From contig JAEZKB010000167.1 of assembly GCA_023415605.1 (NCBI GenBank), forward strand, positions 1 through 13,312: a DNA stretch of 13,312 nt, in the 5' to 3' direction. The notes under the pieces are model-generated. The model had not been told where the DNA came from. It was given only the letters and a program-made list of their open reading frames with translations, and did not search any database. This stretch comes from Pseudomonadota bacterium (GTDB taxonomy: Bacteria > Pseudomonadota > Alphaproteobacteria > Rhizobiales > Devosiaceae). A program made the position numbers and the translations under genes. Every line of letters starts with the position of its first letter. Position 1 is the first letter of the stretch. Below, piece by piece: positions 1 to 6,708 of the stretch.

Positions 1-795
1 GAGGTGGACGACGTAGGTCCTCCCGTCCGGCGTCTCGACGATCGAGCCGTGGCCGGCACGCTGCACCGGGTTCTGAGGCGCATCCTTGGCGGTGATGATG
101 TGCTTTGCCGGGTGTGTTTCGTACTGCCCGTCGATGGTGCGCGACCGGGCGAAGGTGCAGGCGTGCTGGTAGGCGGTGCCGCCTTCGGCGGTCAGCAGGT
201 AGTACCAGCCCTTGCGCTTATAGAGATGCGGGCCCTCGACGAGCTTGAGGTCGGTGCCCTGATAGATATTGGTGCGTGGGCCGACGAGCTTTCCAGCCTT
301 GGGATCGAACTCCTGCAGCGCGATGCCGGCGAATTTCAGCGGCCGCGTGCGGTGGTCCCACATCATGTTGACGAAGTACTTCCTGCCGTCGTCGTCGTGG
401 AACAGTGAGGGGTCGAAGCCCGAGGAGTTGATGTAGATCGGGTCCGACCACGGGCCTTCGATCTTCTCGGCCGTCACGATGTAATTATGCGCGTCCTTGA
501 ACGAGCCGTCCTTGCGCTTGACGTCGGTATAGACCAGCCAGAACTTTTCGCCGTCATGGCTCAGACACGGCGCCCACACGCCGCAGCTGTCCGGATCGCC
601 GCGCATGTCGAGCTGCGCCTTCCGGTTGAGCGGGCGGGTCACCAGATCCCAGTTCGCCAAGTCCTTGCTGTGATGGATCTGCACGCCCGGGAACCACTCG
701 AAGGTGGAGGTGGCGATGTAGTAATCCTCGCCGACCCGCAGGATGGACGGATCCGGATTGAAGCCGGGAAGGATCGGATTGGTGATCTGGGGCAT
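1..795 (-). CDS. GH43 family beta-xylosidase, C-terminus cut by window edge
   Basis: Glycoside hydrolase of family 43 that should cleave xylo-oligosaccharides or xylosides from the non-reducing end with inversion. Translating the minus strand from the ATG at 795 gives 265 residues with no stop before the window edge; full-length relatives are about 500-540 residues, so roughly the N-terminal beta-propeller half is present. The start MPQITNPILPGFNPDPS is typical of the family. The catalytic triad falls at Asp15 (general base, NPDPS), Asp128 (pKa modulator, GFDPS) and Glu187 (general acid, VEGPH), the same numbering as characterised Geobacillus XynB3-type enzymes. No signal peptide is visible, so it is probably cytoplasmic and acts on imported xylosides. 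It lies downstream of xylA on the same strand across a 172-bp gap that holds a palindromic repeat. Arabinofuranosidase or dual activity cannot be excluded. Confidence 0.93.
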   Translation of the reverse strand, partial: MPQITNPILPGFNPDPSILRVGEDYYIATSTFEWFPGVQIHHSKDLANWDLVTRPLNRKAQLDMRGDPDSCGVWAPCLSHDGEKFWLVYTDVKRKDGSFKDAHNYIVTAEKIEGPWSDPIYINSSGFDPSLFHDDDGRKYFVNMMWDHRTRPLKFAGIALQEFDPKAGKLVGPRTNIYQGTDLKLVEGPHLYKRKGWYYLLTAEGGTAYQHACTFARSRTIDGQYETHPAKHIITAKDAPQNPVQRAGHGSIVETPDGRTYVVHL

Positions 796-843
796 GCGTC
801 TTCTCTTGGTCGGCTTTCGCTGGGTGATCCGCACCCTCCGGCT

Positions 844-921
844 GTCATCCCTGCGAAAGCAGGGACCCACTGATCAGCTCGAGTGGAGTTGAGATGGGTC
901 CCGGGTCAAGCCCGGGATGAC
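844..921. repeat. Two inverted copies of a GTCATCCC...GGGACCCA palindromic repeat
   Basis: Copy 1 (844-869) and copy 2 (895-921, opposite orientation) share GTCATCCC at one end and GGGACCCA at the other, and differ in the middle. Each copy folds alone: CCCTGC-GAAA-GCAGGG at 849-864 and CCCGGG-TCAAG-CCCGGG at 900-916. The outer arms GTCATCCC (844-851) and GGGATGAC (914-921) can also pair, giving a cloverleaf. This is a familiar dispersed element in alphaproteobacteria, often mistranslated as a VIPAKAGTH peptide. It lies between the xylA stop and the GH43 start, where it could stabilise the xylA 3' end or dampen readthrough. There is no T-run, so it is not a classical terminator. Confidence 0.85.
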
Positions 922-967
922 AATCGAGTGTGGGGCGAGAGCAGTGCCCTCGCCGCGATATCAGCGG

Positions 968-2278
968 TTACACGAACCGGTTGACCAGGTTTTCGAGATA
1001 TTCCTGCTGGCCGGATCTCGGCTGCGGGTTGATGTTCTCGGCGTGGACCCAGTCGGCGATGTCGGCGAGCGAGCGGTCACCCTTGAGCATGGCGGCCGCA
1101 CCCTTTTCCTTCCAGCCGGCATAGCGGTCGTCCTGCGCCTTGTCGAAGGTGCCGTCCTCGATCATCGCCGCCGCCGCCTTGAGGCCGCGGGCCAGCACGT
1201 CCAGGCCGCCGATGTGGCCGTACAGCAGGTCGGCCGGATCGAGCGACTGGCGGCGGACCTTGGCGTCGAAGTTGAAGCCGCCCTTGCCTAGGCCGCCGGC
1301 CTTGAGGATCTGGTAGAAGGCCAGCGCCATTTCGCCCGGATTGTTGGGGAACTGGTCGGTGTCCCAGCCCGACTGCAGGTCGTTGCGGTTGGCGTCGACC
1401 GAGCCCAGGATGCCTAGCGCACCGGCGACCGCCAGCTCGTGCTCGAAAGAGTGGCCGGCGAGGAAGGCATGGCCCACCTCGATATTGACCTTCACCTCTT
1501 TCTCGAGGCCGTAGGTCTTCAAGAACCCGTACACGGTAGCGACGTCGTAGTCGTACTGGTGCTTGGTCGGCTCCTGCGGCTTGGGCTCGATGAGGAGCTG
1601 GCCCTTGAAGCCGATCTTCTTGGCGTGGTCGATCACCAGCGACAGGAAGCGGGCTGCCTGGTCCTGCTCCTGCTTGATCTTGGTGTTGAGCAGCGTCTCG
1701 TAGCCCTCGCGGCCGCCCCAGAGCACGTAGTTGGCGCCACCCAGTTCGTGGGTGATTTCGAGCATTTCCTTCACCTGCCCTGCCGCATAGGCAAAGACGT
1801 AAGGGTCGGGATTGGTGGCGGCGCCGGCCATATAGCGGCGGTTGGAGAAGAGGTTGGCCGTGCCCCAGAGCAGCTTGGTGCGGCTCGACTGCATCTTCTT
1901 GGCGAAGATGTCGGTGATGGTGCGGAGGTTCTTGTTGCTCTCCTTGAGGCTGTCACCCTCGGGAGCGACGTCGGCATCGTGGAAGCAGAAGAAGGGCGCG
2001 TCGAGCAGGTCGAACAGTTCGAAGGCGACGTCCGCCTTGAGCTTGGCGCCTTCCATCGGGGTGCCCTTGTACCAGGGGCGATCGAAGGTGCGGCCGCCGA
2101 ACGGGTCGCCGCCTTCCCACGCGAAGGTGTGCCAGTAGGCGATGGCGGGCCTGATGTGGTCCTCCATGCGCTTGCCCAGCACCTTCTCGTCCTTGTCGTA
2201 GAACCGATAGGCGAGCGGGTTCTTGGAATTCGGTCCTTCGAACTTGATCGGCGAAATACCCTTGAAGAAATCAGTCAC
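968..2278 (-). CDS. xylA: Xylose isomerase XylA
   Basis: Converts D-xylose to D-xylulose in the cytoplasm as a metal-dependent TIM-barrel tetramer. The product is 436 residues, the usual class II length. Catalytic His100 and Asp103 sit in FFCFHDADVAPEG. Metal ligands are Glu231 (with Lys233 in IEPKPQEP), Glu267, His270, Asp295, Asp306, Asp308 and Asp338, each exactly one less than in the E. coli enzyme. The signature VLWGGREG is at 186-193. The start is the GTG at 2278: it gives MTDFFKGISP, has GAGGAGG seven bases upstream (2286-2292), and overlaps the xylB stop as GTGA. The same frame stays open upstream to about 2602, but that lies inside xylB and adds no family homology. Co-transcription and translational coupling with xylB are likely. 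Confidence 0.97.
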   Translation of the reverse strand: MTDFFKGISPIKFEGPNSKNPLAYRFYDKDEKVLGKRMEDHIRPAIAYWHTFAWEGGDPFGGRTFDRPWYKGTPMEGAKLKADVAFELFDLLDAPFFCFHDADVAPEGDSLKESNKNLRTITDIFAKKMQSSRTKLLWGTANLFSNRRYMAGAATNPDPYVFAYAAGQVKEMLEITHELGGANYVLWGGREGYETLLNTKIKQEQDQAARFLSLVIDHAKKIGFKGQLLIEPKPQEPTKHQYDYDVATVYGFLKTYGLEKEVKVNIEVGHAFLAGHSFEHELAVAGALGILGSVDANRNDLQSGWDTDQFPNNPGEMALAFYQILKAGGLGKGGFNFDAKVRRQSLDPADLLYGHIGGLDVLARGLKAAAAMIEDGTFDKAQDDRYAGWKEKGAAAMLKGDRSLADIADWVHAENINPQPRSGQQEYLENLVNRFV

Positions 2279-3738
2279 CTGCGAGCCTCCTCGATGGCAG
2301 GATAGAGCGCGCGGTAGCGCGCATATTGGTCGGCATAGGCGGAGCGGAGCGATGCGTCCGGTCCGATGACTTTGCGTATGCCGGGCATGGTCATGACCTC
2401 GGCCGGATCGGCGCCTTCGGCGGCGCAGAGCCCGAGCCGGGCAGCGCCGAGCGCGCCACCGAAATCGCCGTCCTCGGGCAGCGAAATCTCGGCGTCGAGA
2501 TTGGGGGCAATCATCCTGAGCCAGGTCTCCGAGCGCGAGCCGCCGCCGACGGCGAGCAGGCGGCCGATGGTCGTGCCGGCGTCGTGGAGGACGCGCTGGC
2601 AATCGCGGAAGGCGAAGGTGACACCCTCCATCACCGCCTGCGCGAGTTTGGTCGGGTCGGACGAGTGGCTCAATCCGACGAACGAGCCGCGCGCCGCGGC
2701 ATTGTTGTGCGGCGTGCGCTCGCCGGAAAGATAGGGGAGGAAGATTTCCTCGCCGGGACCGGTGAACGACGCCTCGACCTGGCCGGAGAGCTTGGCCGCG
2801 TCCTGGCCGGTGATCTTGGCCAGCCAGTTGAGGCTGTCGGTGGCCGAGAGGATGACGCCCATCTGGTGCCAGGTATCGGGGATGGCGTGGCAGAAGGCGT
2901 GCACGGCGCCTTCGGTATTGGGACGGAAGCGCTCGTTGGAAACGAAGAGCACGCCCGAGGTGCCCAGCGACACGAAGCCTTCGCCCGGGCGGATGGCACC
3001 GATGCCGCAGCCCGATGCCGCGTTATCGCCGGCGCCACCGGCGACCACGACCGTGCCGGTCATGCCCCAGCGGGCGGCGAGTTCGGGCTTCAGGTTTCCC
3101 GACGGCGCCGAGCCTTCGACGAGGCGCGGCATGTGCGAGCGGTTGAGACCGGTCACGGCCAGGAGCTCGTCGGACCAATCGCGTTTGGCGACATCGAGCC
3201 AGAGCGTGCCGGCAGCATCCGACATGTCCTCGACATGCTCACCGGTGAGCAGCAGGCGCACATAGGCCTTGGGCAGCACCACCTTGGCGATCTTGCCGAA
3301 AATCTCAGGCTCGTGCTTGCGCACCCAGGCGATCTTGGGGGCGGTGAAGCCCGGCATGGCGATATTGCCGGCGAGCTGGCGCAGGGTCGGCAGCGCCGCT
3401 TCCATCTCCCGGCACTCCTCAGCCGAGCGGCCGTCGTTCCAGAGAATGGCGGGACGCAGCACCGCGTCGTCCTTGTCGAGCAGCACAGCGCCATGCATGT
3501 GGCCGGACAGGCCGATGCCGCGCACCTTTGCCATCTCTTCGGGATGGGCTTTACTCAGCTTGTCGACGGCTTCGAGCGTCGCCGTCCACCAATCGGAGGG
3601 CTGCTGCTCGGACCAGCCGGGATGCGGCCGCACCGGCTCTACGGACTTGGCATTGGCCTCGCCCAGCGCCTTGCCCTGCCGGTCGATGAGGAAGGCTTTC
3701 ACGCCGGACGTGCCGACATCTATGCCGAGATAGCTCAT
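2275..3738 (-). CDS. xylB: Xylulokinase XylB (FGGY family)
   Basis: Phosphorylates D-xylulose with ATP to D-xylulose 5-phosphate, feeding the pentose phosphate pathway. The product is 487 residues, close to the 484 of E. coli XylB. The N-terminal ATPase-fold motif LGIDVGTSGVKA (4-15) carries Asp6. The substrate-binding MHGA is at 81-84 and the catalytic-base region GGAGDNAASG holds Asp238. The C-terminal nucleotide-binding motif AVGGGSRSETWL is at 396-407. The start ATG at 3738 has a GAGG about eight bases upstream. The gene precedes xylA with a 4-bp stop/start overlap and follows the LacI-family gene across 86 bp. MHGA plus the xylA neighbour favours xylulose over other FGGY substrates. Confidence 0.96.
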   Translation of the reverse strand: MSYLGIDVGTSGVKAFLIDRQGKALGEANAKSVEPVRPHPGWSEQQPSDWWTATLEAVDKLSKAHPEEMAKVRGIGLSGHMHGAVLLDKDDAVLRPAILWNDGRSAEECREMEAALPTLRQLAGNIAMPGFTAPKIAWVRKHEPEIFGKIAKVVLPKAYVRLLLTGEHVEDMSDAAGTLWLDVAKRDWSDELLAVTGLNRSHMPRLVEGSAPSGNLKPELAARWGMTGTVVVAGGAGDNAASGCGIGAIRPGEGFVSLGTSGVLFVSNERFRPNTEGAVHAFCHAIPDTWHQMGVILSATDSLNWLAKITGQDAAKLSGQVEASFTGPGEEIFLPYLSGERTPHNNAAARGSFVGLSHSSDPTKLAQAVMEGVTFAFRDCQRVLHDAGTTIGRLLAVGGGSRSETWLRMIAPNLDAEISLPEDGDFGGALGAARLGLCAAEGADPAEVMTMPGIRKVIGPDASLRSAYADQYARYRALYPAIEEARR

Positions 3739-3788
3739 GAGGCACGTACCTCAGAGCCGGTCATCACGATCTGCAATTTGGCCTCCCG

Positions 3789-3799
3789 GGAACGGCTTG
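3789..3799 (-). promoter_or_regulatory. Possible second operator half upstream of xylB
   Basis: In the 86-bp gap between the LacI-family gene and xylB the minus strand reads CAAGCCGTTCC. This matches CAAGCGGTTCC at 4919-4929 at 10 of 11 positions. It is not itself a full LacI-type palindrome, because its centre is CC rather than CG. It could be an auxiliary site for the adjacent regulator or chance similarity in GC-rich DNA. No clear promoter hexamers were found beside it. Confidence 0.25.
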
Positions 3800-3824
3800 G
3801 CGCCGCTGTTATCTGGATTTCCCT

Positions 3825-4865
3825 CTAGCGCAGATTATCGCGGAGAAAGATGCCGATTTCAATGGGCTCGGCGTGAGGGTCGGCGCCCTGGCCCAGAGCC
3901 AGTGCCCGGGCGCTCGCCACGGCGGCGCGGATTTCGCCGTCCGGGTTCTGGTCCAGCACCACGTCGATGGCGCCGGATTTAAGCCCGGCGTGAGTCGGCT
4001 CGGAGAGTTCGTGGGCGATGACCCGCACCTTGCTCGCCCGGCCCGAGGTCTCCAGTGCGGTGATCAGGCCGGCATTGCCGGCGCCCAGATTGTAGATTCC
4101 CTTCAAGTCCGGATGGTCGCGCAGCAGTCCGGCCGCGAAGGTCTCGGTCTCGCCGCGATCGTCATGCGCCTCGAACGGGCCGATCAGTTCGAGCTGGGGA
4201 AATTCCCGCGCCGCCACTTCACGAAAACCCACAAGCCGGTCCTGGTGGTCGCGGAGGCCGAGCGAGCCGGCGATCAGCGCCACCTTGCCGGCCCCGGTAA
4301 AGCGACCCATGAGCGACGCGGCGGTGCGCCCCGCCGCGACATTATCGATGCCGATGAACATCTTGCGGGCCGAGTTCGGCAGGTCCGATACCAGCGTCAT
4401 CACCGCAATACCTTTGCGGGTCACCGCATCGACCGCCTTGCGCACTGCCTCGTCCTCGGTGGCGACGATCACGGCGCAGTCGCAGGTCTTGCGGTCGAGC
4501 TGGGCCAGCCGGCTGGCCAGCGCACCCGGATCCATCGCCTTGACCCGCGCGACTTCGAGATGCAGCCGCTCGGCCCGGCCGGGGCGGCCGCGGCGGGTGA
4601 TGGCGTCGGCGAGGTTGGCCATGAACTCGTTGCGGCCGTCGGGCAGGATGAACAGCACATGGAGGTCGCGCGCCCGCGCCAGGAGCGACGCCGAGAGATC
4701 GCGGCGGAAGTCGAGCGCGGCAATCGCCGACTCCACTTTCTCGGCCGTGGCCGGCCGCACGCCGGGGCGGCCGTTGAGGACGCGGTCGACGGTTGCCAGC
4801 GACACTCCGGCTTGCCGCGCCACATCGTGCACGGTGGCGCGCCGCGCCGGCTCTTTCTCGGTCAA
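3825..4865 (-). CDS. LacI-family transcriptional regulator of the xylose module
   Basis: One-component sugar-responsive DNA-binding protein. The N-terminal helix-turn-helix ATVHDVARQAGVSLATVDRV spans about 10-29. It has Asp where many LacI proteins have Ser (TVDRVLN instead of TVSRVLN), a variant found in some proteobacterial branches. A periplasmic-binding-like sensor domain follows (HVLFILPDG from residue 69, FIGIDNVAAGR, GIYNLGAGN). The frame is open up to an ATG at 4964, but the family match begins at about the TTG at 4865 (TEKEPARRATV), which has GGGGAG seven bases upstream. That start gives 346 residues and leaves a 126-bp control region before galM. It is transcribed toward xylBA and divergently from galM. 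Xylose as ligand is inferred from the neighbours only. Confidence 0.9.
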   Translation of the reverse strand: MTEKEPARRATVHDVARQAGVSLATVDRVLNGRPGVRPATAEKVESAIAALDFRRDLSASLLARARDLHVLFILPDGRNEFMANLADAITRRGRPGRAERLHLEVARVKAMDPGALASRLAQLDRKTCDCAVIVATEDEAVRKAVDAVTRKGIAVMTLVSDLPNSARKMFIGIDNVAAGRTAASLMGRFTGAGKVALIAGSLGLRDHQDRLVGFREVAAREFPQLELIGPFEAHDDRGETETFAAGLLRDHPDLKGIYNLGAGNAGLITALETSGRASKVRVIAHELSEPTHAGLKSGAIDVVLDQNPDGEIRAAVASARALALGQGADPHAEPIEIGIFLRDNLR

Positions 4866-4916
4866 GGTCAGGCTCCCCAAGCTCCTCGGCCGAAAGTCGT
4901 AGACTCCAGCCCCCAC

Positions 4917-4964
4917 GTCAAGCGGTTCCGGGCGCTTGGAACGCCGCTCGAACCGGGCTATCAA
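4917..4964 (+). promoter_or_regulatory. LacI-type operator core and candidate galM promoter
   Basis: AAGCGGTT at 4920-4927 fits the LacI/GalR operator core AANCGNTT. Two further 8-base-spaced palindromes overlap it: CAAGCG (4919-4924) with CGCTTG (4933-4938), and GTTCC (4925-4929) with GGAAC (4938-4942). A plus-strand promoter candidate is TTGGAA (4936-4941), a 17-base spacer and TATCAA (4959-4964), 27 bases before the galM ATG. On the minus strand a good -35 TTGACG (4916-4921) overlaps the operator core and points at the regulator gene, but its -10 is weak. A repressor bound here could control both genes. Binding is inferred. Confidence 0.42.
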
Positions 4965-4991
4965 CCGTCAGGGATGAGGGAGACTAATATT

Positions 4992-5999
4992 ATGACGATC
5001 GCGGTCAGCACGTTCGGTGAGATCAACGGCAAGCCGGTCCAGCAGTTCAAGCTCAAGTCGGAGACCGGCGTCGAAGTCGACATCATCGAGTTCGGCGTCG
5101 CCGTGCGCGATTGGCGCGTACCGGTGGACGGAGAACTGCGCAGCGTCGTGCTCGGCTTCGACACGCTCGACGACTATCTCAATCACTCGCCGTTCTTCGG
5201 CGCCATTGCCGGCCGCGTCGCCAACCGTATCGCCGGGGCGACGTTCGAGATCGACGGCAAGACGTACAAGACCGACGCCAACTGGCTCGGCCACACGCTG
5301 CATGGCGGCGCGCATGGACTGGGCCGCGTGGTGTGGACCGGCACGGCGGACGAAGCGAACAATGCCGTGACCTTCACCTATCACAGCCCCGATGGAGACA
5401 TGGGCTTTCCGGGCAATGTCGACGTCACCGCCACCTACAGCCTCAAGGGCAACACGCTGCGGCTCGAATTTGCGGCGACCAGCGACAAGACAACGCCGAT
5501 CAGCCTGGTGCAGCACCAGTATTTCAATCTCGGCACCGGCCCCGACGTGCTCGACCACGTCTACCAGATCAACTCGAGTGCCTATACGGAGCCGGGCGAA
5601 CAGTTGATCCCCACCGGCGCCATCCTGCCGTCGAAAGGCACGATCTACGACATGCGCGCCGGCCGCACCATGCGCGAGAACGGCGAGCCGCTCGACTACG
5701 ACCTCAACCTGGTGCTCGATGCCGGCCGCGACACGGCCAAGCCCGTGGCGACCGTCACGGCGCCGGATGGCAAGCTGACGCTGAAACTTTGGACCGACCG
5801 CCCCGGCGTCCAGGTCTACAACTCGGTCACCACCAACGTCCCGGTACCGGGCCTCAACGGCAAGACCTATGGCCGCCACTGCGGTTTCTGCCTCGAAGAC
5901 CAGTCCTTCCCCGACGCGGTGCACAACCCGCACTTCCCCACGGTCTGGTACGGCCCGGGCAAGCCCTACGCCCATTGGTGCGCATTCGAGATCGCCTGA
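4992..5999 (+). CDS. galM: Aldose 1-epimerase (mutarotase) GalM
   Basis: Interconverts alpha and beta anomers of aldoses in the cytoplasm. The product is 335 residues, normal for the family. Arg79 lies in GRVANRI, His104 in LHGGAHG and His175 in QHQYFNL (acid/base histidines), and Glu302 in CLEDQSFPDA is the general base. The start ATG at 4992 follows AGGGAG by nine bases; an in-frame ATG at 4974 would add six residues but lacks a comparable ribosome-binding site. Its divergence from the regulator of xylBA suggests its job here is to supply alpha-D-xylopyranose to XylA, although mutarotases are broad. The TGA overlaps the ATG of the next gene by one base (TGATG). Confidence 0.95.
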   Translation: MTIAVSTFGEINGKPVQQFKLKSETGVEVDIIEFGVAVRDWRVPVDGELRSVVLGFDTLDDYLNHSPFFGAIAGRVANRIAGATFEIDGKTYKTDANWLGHTLHGGAHGLGRVVWTGTADEANNAVTFTYHSPDGDMGFPGNVDVTATYSLKGNTLRLEFAATSDKTTPISLVQHQYFNLGTGPDVLDHVYQINSSAYTEPGEQLIPTGAILPSKGTIYDMRAGRTMRENGEPLDYDLNLVLDAGRDTAKPVATVTAPDGKLTLKLWTDRPGVQVYNSVTTNVPVPGLNGKTYGRHCGFCLEDQSFPDAVHNPHFPTVWYGPGKPYAHWCAFEIA

Positions 6000-6529
6000 T
6001 GGCGGTTTATGTGGCGCTGATCCGGGCCATCGGTCCGGTGACGCATGCCAAGATGAAGATGGCCGCCTTGCGCGACGCCTGCGAGGCCGCGGGCCTCGCC
6101 GATGTGTCCACGGTCGGCAATACCGGCAATGTGCTGTTTCGTTCGGACCTCTCCGAAGCCGCCGTGCGAAACGTGGTGCAGAAGGTCGTCGCCGGCTTCG
6201 GCCTCGACATGACGCAGGAAATCTTCATCGATACGCCGCGGAAGATGGCCGCCGTGGTCAATGCCAACCCGTTCCCCAAAGCCTCAGTCACGCGCCCGCA
6301 GGAAGTGGGCGTCTGCACCTTCCACAAAACCCCCGACTGGTCCCGCATCCTCGACTGGCCCGGGCCGGAGCGGCTGGCCGTGGTGGGCGCGCATCTGGTG
6401 GTCGAATACCAGGTGATCTCGGGGTCCAAGCTCAAGATCGAAAAGACGCTCGGGGTCACGATGACCCAGCGCAACTGGCGGGTGTTCGCGGGGCTGACGG
6501 AGAAGGCGAGGGAGCTCGGGCGGGCCTAG
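5999..6529 (+). CDS. DUF1697 family protein, coupled to galM
   Basis: Protein of 176 residues matching DUF1697, a bacterial family without an established function. Visible family features are the N-terminal YVALIRAIG (where many members read LLRGIN), the central STVGNTGNVLFRS (37-49), resembling the usual SGNVVF strand, and the C-terminal KIEKTLGVTMTQRNWRV (146-162). No catalytic residues can be proposed and there is no signal peptide or membrane segment. The ATG overlaps the galM stop as TGATG, so translation is probably coupled and the two genes share a transcript. A link to sugar metabolism is only suggested by position. Confidence 0.88.
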   Translation: MAVYVALIRAIGPVTHAKMKMAALRDACEAAGLADVSTVGNTGNVLFRSDLSEAAVRNVVQKVVAGFGLDMTQEIFIDTPRKMAAVVNANPFPKASVTRPQEVGVCTFHKTPDWSRILDWPGPERLAVVGAHLVVEYQVISGSKLKIEKTLGVTMTQRNWRVFAGLTEKARELGRA

Positions 6530-6553
6530 GCGCCCGATCGTTCAGTCGGCGAA

Positions 6554-6603
6554 CCTCTCCCGTTTACGGGGGAGGGGACCACGCATAGCGTGGTGGAGGG
6601 GGG
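6554..6603. repeat. Two-hairpin GGGGGAGG / ACCACGC...GCGTGGT repeat
   Basis: Downstream of DUF1697, CCTCTCCCG (6554-6562) pairs with CGGGGGAGG (6567-6575) around a TTTA loop, with one T-G wobble. ACCACGC (6578-6584) pairs with GCGTGGT (6588-6594) around ATA. A G-rich tail reaches 6603. This hairpin pair resembles dispersed intergenic repeats of Hyphomicrobiales and shares the GGGGGAGG block with 7840-7954. It may act as a 3' mRNA stabiliser or weak terminator. Confidence 0.7.
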
Positions 6604-6708
6604 TGCACCTTCCGCTGCCGTAAGCCGCCGGATCACCCCTCACTCCTGCCACACCCTGTCAGCAGCCTTGGTGCACACCTCTCGTCGTCACAACGAAAGG
6701 ACCGCTCC

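Noticed and set aside
2279..2602. N-terminal extension of XylA into xylB
   Set aside because: The extension is xylB read in another frame; the GTG at 2278 has an excellent ribosome-binding site and gives the normal XylA length and numbering.
2326..3828. Long plus-strand open frame opposite xylB
   Set aside because: It is antisense to a certain xylB, has no recognisable domain, and long antisense frames are expected in GC-rich codon use.
3873..4991. Plus-strand frame running through the lacI region into galM as one long protein
   Set aside because: The conserved GalM domain begins at 4992; the upstream part is antisense to the regulator and has no family resemblance.
4968..5975. Minus-strand open frame covering galM
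   Set aside because: It is low-complexity Val/Ala/Arg/Gly antisense of galM without a domain match.
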